NCBI GenBank assembly: GCA_022749755.1
Contig: CM040448.1
Location: forward strand, 13,514,481-13,578,480
DNA from: Azadirachta indica
Taxonomy: Eukaryota > Streptophyta > Magnoliopsida > Sapindales > Meliaceae
Reading direction: 5' to 3'
Length of the DNA stretch: 64,000 nucleotides
A model generated the notes under the pieces. The model ran no database searches and was not told where the DNA came from. It was given only the letters and a program-made list of their open reading frames with translations. The first letter of the stretch is position 1. Each line of letters starts with the position of its first letter. A program made the position numbers and the translations under genes. This document shows positions 35,001 to 50,169 of this stretch, piece after piece.

Positions 35001-36767
35001 GGAAGTAAGTTACTTTTTCTGTTTTTCTGTTTCAACTGAACAAAGAGTAAATTAGAGTGATTGGAGGAAACTGTGCAGAGTATCATGCCCCTTGAGAGGT
35101 TTTTTGGGAGTTGGACCTGCTAAAACACAGTCTACCAAATTGTTGAACTAATTGTTCTCTGCTGAGGGTTTCCATATAGTTTGTCACTCTTGATTTCAAT
35201 AGGAATGTTCCATCTTCCTATTTAGAGCAATTTTTTTGTCCATCAGAAATTAGCTTCACTGTTAGCGGAGCTTGTTAGATTGGACTTATGGTAGTTGCTA
35301 GACTTATAGTCGTATCTAGCCAGCCTTAAAGCTATTTTTTACCTTTAATAGACGTGGCTGCTGTAATTTAAACTATTTCAGCTTTACACAGGTTAATCAA
35401 TTGATTTTGCTTCTGTACAGGTTCCCATTGAAAGCTGTGAAAGTTATGCACACTGTCTCACTACGGACTGAAGCAACCATAACAGGTGGTGCAATGCCAC
35501 CTAATCTTGGTCAAGCCTTTAAGGTTACTAGCAGATAACATCATATCTTTTGTATGGTGCATGGGCTTCACATTTGCTTTTGGCAATTTCTCCTTTTGAT
35601 TTGATCAACTAGAATACTTACTAGAAGCTTCTTGTTTTTGTAGAACCACATGAGTGAGATGTTTGCATACCATGCAACCATGATGTCCAACACACTTGGC
35701 ACCTCAATTGTTGTCTTCACTAGAACTGGTTTTATGGCTATATTACTCAGCCATTATCGACCTTCTGGCACTGTTTTTGCCTTTACAAATGAGTGAGTTC
35801 TAGATGTTCCTGAGTACCAATTTTGTTCTTATGATGTGTGCTTATGTTGCTTGCTTGAGTTAATGGTTTTCTGAGTAGTGCACCTCGTCACACTGTAAGC
35901 ATGTATTTGTGTGCTTGCAATAGATTTTTCTGCTCCTTTTGTTCTGGAAGAGACTGTTTTGATCATCATATCCTGTATAACTGCTAGCTTAAAACAATGG
36001 CTGGTATCTCTAAACCCAAAATAATAATGATATACTAATCAGTAACTTTTGAGAATGTAGTGCTATTTAAAAGCTATTCTAATTACATCACTTTGATGAC
36101 CATGCAGGAAGAGAATACAACAGAGGCTGTCTTTGTATCAAGGAGTGTGCCCCATATACATGGAGTTCTTGGATGATGCAGAAGAAACCTTTGCGAATGC
36201 CTTGGATTTATTGCAGGTTGGTTTTCATGCCCCACTAATCAGATTCCTTGTAATTAACTAATGATTAAGATGTTTTTGTTGGTTCTATCATTTGGTTAAT
36301 ACCTTGATCTGAATCAAGCTCTATGGGTAATCTTTTGGATGTATAAAGTTGGACACTTTCCTCCTAGAATATAAAGCAGAAAAAAGGAAGTTATACAGAG
36401 TTCGATCTTCTCACCCTTGCATTTTTATCTTTTAATTCTTTGAGGGTCGTGATTTTATGCTGCACACAGGATACCTCATGAGCAATGGATGCTGTAATTT
36501 TGGAAATTTTATGATGCCAACTATTCATAAGCAAAATTTCTTTGGGAAATCATCATCTTTCGCATAAGAGCAGCTTTCATGGGTTTTCTTTTACTAGATA
36601 TATCTTAAAAATATTCTGTACAGTTATGTTTATGTCATTAATATGTCCTTCGTATGCAGAAACAAGGAATGGTAAAGGAAGGAGAAGAGGTAGCACTTGT
36701 TCAGAGTGGCAGACAACCCATCTGGCGGTTCCAGTCCACTCACAATATTCAGGTCCGCAAAGTATAG
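32074..36767 (+). CDS. PKP2: Plastidial pyruvate kinase beta subunit (PKP2-like)
   Basis: Twelve exons give 577 residues (1734 nt): 32074-32310, 32787-33074, 33314-33479, 33644-33778, 33930-34040, 34192-34280, 34673-34735, 34829-35004, 35421-35523, 35644-35792, 36108-36216 and 36660-36767. The enzyme converts phosphoenolpyruvate and ADP to pyruvate and ATP in plastids, feeding fatty acid synthesis. The first 60-70 residues are Ser/Arg/Lys-rich and fit a transit peptide. The catalytic core is intact: [43 protein letters not shown] with the catalytic Lys, [11 protein letters not shown] and [16 protein letters not shown]. The length is close to the Arabidopsis PKP2 protein. Intron 2 begins with GC (AAG|GCAGGT); using it is what keeps the invariant Gly-Pro of DTKGPE. 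It is transcribed away from TIMELESS, as I recall for the Arabidopsis neighbours At5g52910/At5g52920. Confidence 0.95.
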
Positions 36768-37663
36768 ACACAAAAAGCTCTTGCCCATAATTGCAACTTG
36801 GTAAAGATTAACTTATCGGCTCTTGGTGCACCATTCTCAGTTAGATGTTATTTTGGATTGCTATGCTGTTATCTACGTAAACTTCTAAGTTTCCATCCAC
36901 TTTTTATCATTTTGTTTTGCTTCTAGTTTCCCTTTTTGTTTTTGTTTACTGTTAGTTTCATGTTGCATTGTTGCAGAAGATTCATAGAATCTTGCAGACT
37001 TTATGATGCTTGGTAGTACACATTTAGCAGGGAATTAAAAAGCTATCTAATGGGAGTACCTCTGCAACTGTTAGAACAGTTTGTTGCTGTAAAAACTTAT
37101 TTTTGTGTATTTTTAAACATTTGATGCTTTTTAGTGGAGCAGTGTAGTTTTAGTTATATAATCGGAGGGAATAATTAAGCAGGAAAGCTCCATTTTTCCT
37201 AACCTACTTTGATTTCTACATTGAGACAGCATAATTCGAACTTAATTATAAAGAATGTCCATTGTATTATAGCAAACAATTAGTTTAACCAGTAAAATCC
37301 CTTGAGCTGGTAGATAAAAGGCCTAGGTCCGAATTTTCATTTAGTCTTGGGGTTTCAGGTTTGAATTGTGCTCACTCCATGGTTAAGGTCTTGGATTCAA
37401 ATTTTACTCAGCAGCAAAATCACACCTAAATTGGGAAGGAATTTGATCTTTTTAAAAGGTACAAGTAATGAAATTTTATGAAAATCATATCAAAATACAG
37501 AGAATGATAATAACACAAATTCCAAGAATAAATTACATTGTCTCCTTGAAAAGATATCAATGCAATCGTTTTCAATCTTGTTGTTTATAGCAGACAAACC
37601 ATTAACTTTTGCCATAGGAACGCTGATAATTCACTCTTCATCGTTCAAACAATCTTCTTGATG
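36768..37663. other. Intergenic; PKP2 3' region with a SINE-like stretch
   Basis: 36768-37150 is the probable PKP2 3' UTR and flank. 37280-37450 holds two box B-like strings (GGTCCGAATTTTC, GGTTTGAATTGTG) and a GGTTAAG near 37382, suggesting a decayed tRNA-derived SINE. The ends are not defined. Confidence 0.35.
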
Positions 37664-38282
<619 letters not shown>

Positions 38283-39384
38283 TCAAAGATCCGGCCCATT
38301 AATACAAGCCTGGCAGTAAGGGTGATTGGAGATTTATTTACATTTTACGATGCAGCAGCAGCACTCCGATTCACAGAGATGAAAGACGCCTTGGAGTCTT
38401 CACCTTGTACCAAGTCTAGACTTGAGAGAGTCAACATTCAACCCATTTTTATTATCTTTTGAAATTATCTAACCATAAGCAAACGAATCGATAAATCACA
38501 CATAAAAATTGAAGTAGCCTCTTTATTATATGGTTTCCATAAACATTTTTTTGACCTTGTACTAGAGGACTTATATAATTTAGTAGTAATTTTTTAAATT
38601 TATTTGTTAATATATACAAGTTTGGCAGAAAGAAATTCCAAAGAAGATTTATTCTTAATTCCTTTTCTTTATTACTCAAAACATATCTGAACCATTCTTG
38701 GTATCATTATAAATATACCAACTACCCAGTTGAGATATCATTAAGAAAATTTATTGCGTTATTTTATGTGTTTGAATTGCATTTTATTGAAGACGAAAAT
38801 GTTTGAAATAATGCTTTCAACGTATAATATTTACTCAAAACATATATTATGGACATTTTAAAGCATTCATGGTATCTTCATAAATATACAAATTAAAACT
38901 GCCAAATCTTAAAAATATACCTACCAAATTGAGATGTCATATAATTACGTTGCGATTTTCAGAGACAAAATTTAATAAATTATTGTATTGCGTAGTTGAA
39001 TACTCAAAAGACAGTATCTTGTCGAAATCGCTGCCCCTTTTTGAATAATAATATCTTGAATTTTTATTTTGTATTTTTCATTTTTTTTAAGAATATAAAA
39101 ATAATACCTTGACTCGGTACAAAACGTGGAAGTCGACAGACTGATACATGCATTTTTTTTATTTTTTGAAGAAACCCAAACATACAAATTTTGTTTTTTG
39201 AAGAAACCAAATTTACTCACAAATTATGAAATGATAAGATTTACAAGCAACAAGAATCATGAAATGATATGGATGATCGTTTTATTTATTTGGAAAATTG
39301 AGAAATTACACTTGACAAAGCAAAGTAATGCCATTTTATATTAAATGATTCATACAGTTTCTTAGAAGCCAACTGGTTGCTTCA

Positions 39385-40320
<936 letters not shown>

Positions 40321-40327
40321 TTATATA
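40321..40327 (-). promoter_or_regulatory. TATA box of the chitinase at 39385-40284
   Basis: TATATAA on the minus strand lies 37 bases upstream of the ATG, implying a very short 5' leader of about 10 bases. A similar TATA-like sequence (CTATATACA) stands at about 50046-50054 before the other intact chitinase. Confidence 0.55.
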
Positions 40328-41000
40328 GAGACATAGAGTTACTCCACGGGACAGAAAAGCATAAAATAAAAAAGAAAACCCGTGAGTTTGGGAAAATATG
40401 ACCGTGAGTGGCGTAATGGTTATTACTCGCAAATGAGTTCCAAATAGCGAGTACATAATATCCGTTTCTTCCTGATTTAGGTCTTGTCCTCAACTTTGCA
40501 TAAAAGGTACTTACTTTTCCAGCGTTATTTGACATTTAGGATATGTTTCCACAGTTCTACTACTGTTTTTTCACTTAACTCTGAAAACACATTAGCGTTC
40601 GACAATCATTAACTCCTAATTGGAATTACTTATATTTTTCACTTAGCAATTCCATCCTAGAAAAGTAGATATGTCTCTAAAAGCGCAATAAATATAATTC
40701 CATCTCCCATCAGAAGTCACAATACTTCAATTTGAGAAAACTTAGGACGGTTCCAATTGAAAACATACCTTTAGTAATTTTGTTTCATGGTAGTAGTAAT
40801 TTCAAATTCACAAAATCTAATACCCAGTGCACCCTTAATTGGGTCAAACTTTCTTGGCCAATTGTTATACGAAGACAAAATTTTAGACTTTTTGGCAAGA
40901 ATCATTCATGTAGACTTTATGGACTTCAAATTGTTATGCTGCTACTTGCACGTGGTTTTAATGATGGATTACCTGCCTTTGACTTGACATTGTCCTGAAG

Positions 41001-43016
41001 TCACCAATAATCTCCACATGAGCACACACCCATCTGGAAATGGTGAAACCTGTTGGTATCTCTGATACTGATATCACGTTCAGCAATCTTGGAAATCAGC
41101 TTGGCTGCAATATGGCAATCACCACAGATACGAAGGTTCTTGGTAACTCTGATTAGTGTTCTGGGCTTAGTATTCAAAATGGCAAAGACGATGGCCAACT
41201 TCTCACTGTGCACAGCTAGATGGAATTCTTTATCCTCTTCCTCCACATCATGAAGGGCAGAATCCGTTTCAGGAATATAACCTGCCTCTTTCATCTTCCC
41301 TACTAATACATCTAACTCCTCATAGATTTTCTTCGAATGTGCATGAGATTGGTCACCAGCAAGAAAGGTGTAAACCTGATCATTGATCTCAACATTGCTA
41401 GCACCTGGCATTTTCTTGATTCCTTTGCCCTTCATAATTGATCTAACAGTTGTTACATCTTTCCATCTTCCAGCCTTTGCATATATGTTGGATAGCAAGA
41501 CATAATAACCTGACTGCTTAGGAGCTAATTGAAAAAGATGATCAGCAGCAAGAAGACCAATATCCAAGTTGGAATACACACGACAAGCACCCAACAGAGC
41601 CCCCCAAACTCTTTCATTAGGTTCCATTGGCATCTGTCTGATTAAACTATATGCCTCCTCTACTCTCCCTGATCGTCCAAAGAGATCCACCAAGCAAGCA
41701 AAGTGTTCTATCCTAGGAGTCATCTTATACAGCTCTGTCATTAGCTTAAAGTAATATCGTCCCTCATCCAACAACCCAGCATGGCTGCAAGCTGAGAGTA
41801 CTGAAACAAAGGCAATGGAATCTGGATATGGACCTGACAATAGCATTTTTGAAAAAAGTGCAACAGCATCAGAACCTTGCCCACTCATTCCATAAGCAGA
41901 GATCATAGAAGACCATGACACAACATCTCGAAGTCTCATTTGGTCAAACAATGCTCTAGCCTCTGTTAAACTTCCACACTTTGCATACATGTCAATCAAT
42001 GCATTCTCCAACCGTAAATTTGGCGTAAGTCTCTTTCTCTCAACATATTTATGAATCTGCCTTCCTAGCAGCAAAGCTGAAAGATCAATACAAGCAGGAA
42101 GAACACTAGCAACGGAGATTGCATCAGGTTCAATCCCATTCACCTCCATCTGTGTAAACAAATCAACTGCTTTAGTTGGCATGGAATTATTCACATACAC
42201 TGCAATCATCACATTCCAAGAAACCAAATTCTTTTTAGCGAATTTTAAGAACATCTCCTTCACATACAAAACATTTTCAGAGGATGTGTTAGTCACAGCC
42301 GGCGCTAGGCTAGCCATAGTATTAGCATCTGGTGTTAGTCTAAAAGATTCCATTTCCCTACAAACCTCCAACGCATCATCAAAATTTCCATTTTGTGCAT
42401 ACCCTGCAACCATTGAGTTCCAAGAAACCACATCTTTACTTGGCATCTCATTAAGAACTTGCCGAGCCTCTATCAAACAACCACATTTTCCATACATGGC
42501 GACCAACCCATTTCCGATAAATAGATTAAAATCAAAACCAACTTTCACAACAGCACAATGAATTTGCATACCGACCTGCAAGTCATTCAATCCAGAGCAT
42601 GCTTTTAAGACACAAGGGTATGTATAATGATCAGGGCCAAAACCATGTCCAGACATGGTTTTGTAAACCAGAAGAGCATCATAATACAAATGTTTATTCA
42701 CATAGCTTCTAATCAAAACATTGAAGAAAACAACATTCTTCTCAGTAATATCGTCGAATATGTGGCGGGTAACTCCTGTTTGTCCGCAAGCAGCGTAAGT
42801 TCTCATCAATTTAAGGCCAAGTGATGGGTTTGAGTGAAGATGCTGGTGAATGATTATCTTGGCATGGAGTTTTTTCAATGTTTTGATATCTGGGTATCGG
42901 TCCAATATATCACTACACGAGTCTTCTGTGAAAACTGTGTTTTGGATGGATGAAACTAGGACTTGCAGTTGTTTAGCAGTCGAGAAGTCGCGGGAAAGAG
43001 AAGTGATGAATTTCAT
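41001..43016 (-). CDS. Pentatricopeptide repeat protein, PLS class with E and DYW domains
   Basis: An intact intronless frame of 671 residues starts at the ATG at 43016. Arrays of PPR motifs (for example VVSWNSMVAGYAQNG, NALIDMYAKCGSL, VSVLSACSHAGLLDEG) fill residues of about 70-480, followed by E/E+ motifs (VWGALLGACRVYSN, YYVLLSNIYAKAGRW, KMPGASNVEIN). The C-terminal DYW deaminase domain has HSEKLA (zinc ligand and Glu), CGDCHIAAKLIS and terminates in CSCGDYW. Proteins of this class carry out C-to-U editing of organelle RNAs. The start MKFITSLSRDFSTAK is compatible with organelle import. It closely resembles Arabidopsis At3g49142 as I remember that sequence. The editing target cannot be told from sequence. 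It lies downstream of the Treslin-like gene on the same strand. Confidence 0.93.
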   Translation of the reverse strand: MKFITSLSRDFSTAKQLQVLVSSIQNTVFTEDSCSDILDRYPDIKTLKKLHAKIIIHQHLHSNPSLGLKLMRTYAACGQTGVTRHIFDDITEKNVVFFNVLIRSYVNKHLYYDALLVYKTMSGHGFGPDHYTYPCVLKACSGLNDLQVGMQIHCAVVKVGFDFNLFIGNGLVAMYGKCGCLIEARQVLNEMPSKDVVSWNSMVAGYAQNGNFDDALEVCREMESFRLTPDANTMASLAPAVTNTSSENVLYVKEMFLKFAKKNLVSWNVMIAVYVNNSMPTKAVDLFTQMEVNGIEPDAISVASVLPACIDLSALLLGRQIHKYVERKRLTPNLRLENALIDMYAKCGSLTEARALFDQMRLRDVVSWSSMISAYGMSGQGSDAVALFSKMLLSGPYPDSIAFVSVLSACSHAGLLDEGRYYFKLMTELYKMTPRIEHFACLVDLFGRSGRVEEAYSLIRQMPMEPNERVWGALLGACRVYSNLDIGLLAADHLFQLAPKQSGYYVLLSNIYAKAGRWKDVTTVRSIMKGKGIKKMPGASNVEINDQVYTFLAGDQSHAHSKKIYEELDVLVGKMKEAGYIPETDSALHDVEEEDKEFHLAVHSEKLAIVFAILNTKPRTLIRVTKNLRICGDCHIAAKLISKIAERDISIRDTNRFHHFQMGVCSCGDYW

Positions 43017-43655
43017 GAATTAGAACATTATAATTAGGACGCAAGGATTCGGATCTGTAAACTAAACGGTGTAGTTTAATGCCCGCGATCCTTCAACGAT
43101 GCCTTCCCTCCTCTTAAACTATGCATGATGCTCCCATGACATGTTCCCTCCCCTTGATTTGATTGGCTAACCTTAGCATCGTTGTTTTTTATAAAATATA
43201 AGGGGAGATTTTTTTTTTTATTTGGTGACAAAAAGTTTTTTTTTTAACGTGTCCTATAAGAGAAACAATTTAGAATACCCCTGTTATAATACATAATCAA
43301 TACAACAATCAAATAATGGAAAAGAAATGTAGAAGCAATAATATAAAACCTGTGCAGAAAGAATGACACAATTGACTCTCTGTATAATATTATCATGTTG
43401 AGAATTCTAAAATACAAGGAATTTAGCAGAAGATATTACTTCATCGACTCAACATATTGGTTTTAAAGCTATTTTACAAATAATTGTAAGAAAAAGGATC
43501 AACTGTAGTGATGCAGTTAAAACCATCTAAGTTAAGTCTTTACCTTAGCAGGCAATGTACATTTGCACATGGACGTTAGTTAGTTCTTATTCAATTAAAT
43601 ATTTATTCTTTTGACAAATGGTTTCCGTATGAATGCCAATCAGCACAATGTTGCA
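43017..43655. other. Intergenic between the PPR gene and the Treslin-like gene
   Basis: Noncoding, with poly-T tracts near 43210-43245. It should contain the PPR promoter and the Treslin-like 3' UTR. No other feature is seen. Confidence 0.6.
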
Positions 43656-46600
43656 CTACCACTCATCTTGAAACAATGCCTTCGAAACAGAACCAGACAA
43701 GTGACTCTCAGAATCTTGAACTTCGTCGTCAGTACTATATCCTTGTGAGCAAGAGCGTTTATTTCCTGTCATTGGCGTTTCACATACCTTGTCATAGGTT
43801 GCCCTCTTACGGTCCTTCCTTTTTGATGGCTTCCAATTTGACTTTGGTTTCATCATCTTTGGCTGCTTTGGAGCCCAAACTCGCTGTAAATCTGGCACCC
43901 AACTAGTGAAAGATGCAAATCTTCGAGCCCTTTCTCTTCTTTCTTGAGCTTCCATTACTTTGCACACCTGCTTCTCCCTTTTAATCCCTTGAGGGCTCTC
44001 ATTATCATTTTCCTCCGGCCAGTTGGATTCGTCTTCTACTGAGAAAGATTCATTTACTCTATTTTCACCTATCTCATTTCTCTGTTGCTTCAGTCTCCAC
44101 GACTGGTTACTATCCTCACTAATAAGTAAGTGATTGGAAGATTCATCCTCTTCTTCAAACACTAACAAGTCCATTTTGGTATAGATTTTATGAACCACAT
44201 CGCCAAGAGAGTCAGCATACCTGAAATTATGCACATTCAAATGTTCATTAGTGTATTTGCTGTGTCTCCCTTATCTTGGCAATAAAGGAATGATCACACA
44301 TTTACTAGAAAAAGAAGGAACGCATGCTAGTAGTTGTTGTGAAAGCGCAGCATATAAAATATGCACATACCCTCCACGAGTTCTAGGATGGTGTTGATGA
44401 TTGAAGTAATGTATGAGATCATTCAGATAAGATGCTAAAGATAATGGTAACCAGTCTCAAATATGCAAAGAGAACATGTTTAAAGTGATGAATGAAGATT
44501 GGTTGGCCTCAACTTCTGTAGCCGTTTCTAAGAGTGCAAATATAATAGTTGCAGAAGAAAGATTCTTTCTGCCTTGGTGTACGTAAATTTACATACCTAC
44601 TTCTAATGATCTTCCGTACATAATTACCAAGGCTCCAATCACCAAAGAAGCCACCCTCCAGATGGCACTGAATGGCCTCTAACAGCAAGCAAATTTGCTT
44701 AACAAATTTCTGTTTCATAGGCTCCTCAATACTTGCTCCAACCTCTGATTGTAAGATCTCCATGCGAAACAAAATTTGCAATTCATACCTTGTGCCCATT
44801 AAGGAAAGTTTTGCAGTAGTTGGGGCCAAGTTGCTATTCTTATAAGATCAATAAAAGACAAAAACACAGTATACATAAAAATAATAACACCAAAGCATAA
44901 TATCCATATATAGAGATGTATAAAGAGGATACTCCTTAACTATATTTTCTGATGAAAATCCAGCAGGTGACGCATTAGATGCCGGAATGGATGGGTCGTT
45001 GTTTTTGTGCATTGCAATCAGGTCCTTGGGCTCCCTAAGTAAAAGCTCTGTTAGCTCAAAAGCAATTCTGTTGCCACAAGTATCATCAGATTTTACCCCT
45101 GGTATTTGACTTTCTGAAGTGTTCTCTATTTCACATTTTTTATACAACCAATAGATAGATGAGTTCACAAGGCGCTCTGCCAACGTGCCCAAGTCCATTC
45201 CTTCAGATTCAAGTCCTTGTTGTATTTTGTTGGGAAGATTGCCGAAAAATCTTTCAGAAGTTTCTGAGCACACATCAAGGGCGGCATCTCCCTGAATTCT
45301 AGAAACACCAGTCAAAGATTTGTCTCTCACCAAAGCAGATGAAGGAATTGGCCGTTCACTTTCTTGAGGTAAATCAGCTAGTCTATTCTCTATTTCTTTT
45401 GGGATGTCCTCATGTGGCTTCGATCTCTCTGCAATCTTCAACCAGAAGCTGCTAGATTTCTCAGTCTGTTTCATCCAACACTTCAAAAATTTCAACTTCT
45501 TTGAGTTATTACACTCCCTGGCAAAGTAGACTTGTCCCAAATCTATCATGGTGCTTTCAAAAGCTGCCTTACAGAAAGCATTCCATGTGAGATCCTGGAG
45601 TGAATGCAAGTTCCTTTTATTCTTTTTCCTTTTAACTTCCCCAGCTGCAGCAGACATATTGGATTTGAAAATCTTGTCGTCCATTTTCTTAACAAATGGA
45701 GCCAAATTATCTCCTTCAAATTCATGGGCTACGCTATGAGCATAGAACTCATCCTCTATAATAGATAAAAGAGCTGAAAACACTGTGAAAGGCTTAAGGA
45801 TTCCCATGTGTGAATTGCCATTACTATCTAAGAAAGATACCAAAGCCCAGTAACCTTTCCTGTAAAGCAAACTCAACAAAATTTGCCAAATGGGTATGCC
45901 TTTCCTCCTAACAAACTCGCCCATATCCTTAGCTAGAATTTTGAGGACCCTAAATGCAAAAAAGTCACTATAATTCTCCTTTTCATCTTTCACAGATTTT
46001 CCTAAACTCTCACACACAAGAATTGGATCCAATAATTGCCCCTTAAATTTTAGACCCTCCTCATTTCTAAACACTGCCTCAACATGTAGTTTAACGATTC
46101 CATCACCAAATTGTCCCCAAAATTTATTCTTCCGTAGATGAATCCCTATTTGTGAATTCATAAACTCCAGAGGAATCAAATCATCATTACGTTTATTCCC
46201 TTGAAACATCTCCATATTGACCAATTTAAGATCACAACACTTGCATTCTAAGGGTTTCCCACTAACATCTGATATCTCAAGACTCAACTTGGCTTGAATT
46301 GCTTTACAATAGTCATTATTGCAATTAAACAAAAATGATGAAAACCCAATTCTCGGATAAATCAACCCGAAATGAACGAGAGCAGAACCCAAAACAACTG
46401 AATCACTGGAGCAAAACCCCCAACCAAAATCCCTGATCGCACACCCAAAAAACCCATATTTGGCTTCAAATTCGTTAACATCACTAGACTCTAATTCACA
46501 CTTAACATCAACCCAGCTAAAATGAATATCCCTACTGCAAAACGCATCGTTCACACTCTCAAACAACGCTCGAAACTTATTCATAAACAATCTCGCGTCT

Positions 46601-47169
46601 CTCAAACACTCATCATTTACATCAACATCCAAGAACTCACTCAAAAACTCCAAACACTCAACAATCGGAGAAAACAAAACCACCAAATTCGACCTCATAA
46701 AACCATTAACAGTACCAAAATTATCAAAAATCTTACCATCCGTAACCGAATCGCAACAAATCACCAGGTCCCACGCATAGTCGTGAACGAGCTGTCGCAT
46801 CGACGCAGCAACATTTGAACCCCGCGGCGAACACGACGTCGTTTTGGGACAATTATTTCTGAGAGAAAATCTGAGAAGAAAAGATTGAAGGGAATGCAGG
46901 GTGGGGCGGGGGTGGTCAAAGGACAGAGAAAGGGAAGAAAAACGGAGCTTTGACGAGGAGAGAAGCGGGGAGAGAGAGGAAAAGAAAGGCTTGAAAGAGA
47001 AGAGAGAGGAGTGAAGTGGAGAGAAAGAAAGTAGGGTTTTTGCCGATGCTAAGAGAGTGGTTAAGTACGGTTCTGGGTCTTGGAGATGAAGAAGAGGATT
47101 GAGGTCGATTAGCAGGACTATACGCTGCGTTTTGGAGTAATCTGTGATTGTGTCGAGTGAGGTAGCCAT
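43656..47169 (-). CDS. Treslin/TICRR-like DNA replication initiation protein
   Basis: Three exons join in frame to 1011 residues: 44941-47169, 44597-44838 and 43656-44220. The ATG at 47169 begins MATSLDTITDYSKTQRIVLL. The hydrophobic RIVLLIDLNPL strand followed by a long region of short strands and helices fits the von Willebrand-like N-terminal region of Treslin/SLD3 proteins. A central basic stretch (AAGEVKRKKNKRNLHSLQDL) and ETSERFFGNLP follow. The C-terminal exon is acidic then basic (KPKSNWKPSKRKDRKRATYD). I recognise it as the homologue of Arabidopsis At5g52950, older annotated as a LIM-domain protein, for which I see no LIM zinc ligands. Treslin helps CDK-dependent loading of CDC45 at origins. 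The family call rests on memory of plant Treslin N-terminal annotations. The exon 1 donor (ATA|GTTAAG) is non-optimal. Confidence 0.8.
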
Positions 47170-47343
47170 TGAGAGAATGAAGAGAGAGAGAGATCTTGCC
47201 AGTGGGTTTGGGTTTAGATCTGAGTTTCGATGAAGAAAAGTGGAGTGGAGTTCGCCGAGGAGGAGAGGCGGAGGGACGGGATGGTAGGCAGAAACGGTGA
47301 CGTTTAGGCGCAAAGATGAGAGAGAGACCTGCGCGAGTTGGTC

Positions 47344-47354
47344 TTTGGCGGGAA
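47344..47354 (+). promoter_or_regulatory. E2F site upstream of the Treslin-like gene
   Basis: TTTGGCGGGAA is a textbook E2F motif about 175 bases upstream of the Treslin-like ATG (47169). TTTAGGCGCAAAG, near 47302, is a weaker second match. It suggests G1/S expression, in line with the TIMELESS promoter. Confidence 0.6.
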
Positions 47355-47529
47355 GGAAATGGCGGTACAAAACATTCAACTCTGAATACTTTTTTATGAA
47401 AAAACGGCGACGTTGTAGCTGTTCATGTGCAACCATACTAAACGTTTCACCAATTTTTTGTTGTGATCTGAATTTTCTTTTATTAAAATAAACCCCCATC
47501 AACGACGACGTTTTACATGGTCCTTTCAT

Positions 47530-47999
47530 GTGCTACAAACGATTCACTTTTTTTTTTTTTCCCTTTTACGATAAACGTTTTACCAGTTACACATTGGAAA
47601 TTCATGTTTGATGTTTCTCTACTTAACATCTTATTTATTTATTTATTTATTTTAATAATAATAAGTCCAGTGAATCGTGTATTAATCATATAGACAATAG
47701 AATTGCATAATTTCTATTATATAATTAATTTATAAAAAAAGTACTTTGCTGACCTTTAATATTGCTGTTTCCAAAAACATAAAATTAAAATAATTTAAAC
47801 AACATAAAATACTACAAAAAATTAAAAAAAATCATAAAACAAATATTTTATTGATATGTTATTAACAGATACAGATCCCCCTTGATCAAATTTCAATCTG
47901 GCTTAGGAGGAGGACACAGTAATCGACAAGCATGCTGCCCCAGAGAGTCAGATATCCTGATAAATGTAGCTAAATTTGATAATTAAAAGACCCCTTATT
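47530..47999. other. Intergenic, AT-rich
   Basis: Includes a (TTTA)n stretch near 47632-47655. No gene or element is recognised. Confidence 0.6.
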
Positions 48000-49034
48000 T
48001 ATCTTTTGAAATTATCTAACCATGTCCATAAGCAAACGAATCAATAAGTCACACCTAAAAATTGAAATAGCCACTTGATGTGGTTCCCATATACTTTTTT
48101 TTTTTTTCCTTGACTTTTTATAGGAGGACTTATATAAGTAAAAAATTAGTTCATTCATTACAGCATACAAGTTTGCCAGAAAGAAATTCCAAAGAAGATA
48201 TATAATTATTATCCCCATCCATGTGTACCAAAATTCAATGTATATAATATTCTTAATTCCTTTTCTTTATTACTCAAACATTCCCCGTATCATTATAAAT
48301 ATACCAACTAAAATTGCTGAGTCTGTCTTAATTAATTAAAAATATGCCGACCCAATGGAAATATATGTATATATGTATATATATATATATCATTAAGAAA
48401 TTTGATTGCATTATTTATACGTCTGAATTTAATTTTATTGAAGACGAAAATTTTTGAAATAATGCTGTAGATGCGTAATATTTATTACTCAAAACATATA
48501 TTATAAATGGACATTTTAAAACATTCATGGTATCTTCATAAACATACAAACTAAAACAGCCAAATCTTAGAAATATATATACCTAACCTACCACCAAATT
48601 GAGATGTGATATAATTACATTGTGAATTTTAGAGACAAAATTTAATAAATTGTTGTATGGCGTAGTTGAATACTCGAAAGTACACTATCTTGTCATAAAA
48701 ATAGCTGCCCCTTTTTGAATAATAATATCTTGAATTTTTATTTTTTTTTTATTTTTCGTTTTCTTAAGAATATAAAAATACCTTAGACTTGGTACAAAGA
48801 ATTGAAGTCGACGGCTGATGCATACAACTTTTTTTATTTTTGAAGAAACCCAAACATACACACAAATTATGAAATGATAAGATTTACAGGCAACGAGAAT
48901 CATGAAATGCATGATACGGATGATCGTTCGCTTTATTTATTTGGTAAATTGACAAATTACACTTGACATAGCAAGGTAATGCCATTTTATTTAAAATTAT
49001 TCATACAGTACTTTTTTGAAGCCAACTGTTTGCT

Positions 49035-50030
<996 letters not shown>

Positions 50031-50169
50031 TCAACTGGGATTTATGTATATAGAGTGTTACTTACTCTGCGGGACCGAAAAAGACGAAAGCCGTGAGAGT
50101 TGGGGAAAATAATATCCGCCTCTTCCTTACACATACATACCTTCAATAATTTTGTTTCATGGCAGTTGT

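Noticed and set aside
45548..46818. Plus-strand frames opposite the Treslin-like gene
   Set aside because: Shadows of the large sense exon; composition follows the reverse complement of that gene.
47170..47529. N-terminal extension of the Treslin-like gene in the same frame to 47529
   Set aside because: The E2F motif and leader-like CT/GA-rich DNA lie here, and MATSLD at 47169 is the conserved-looking start. The extension shows no recognisable protein sequence.
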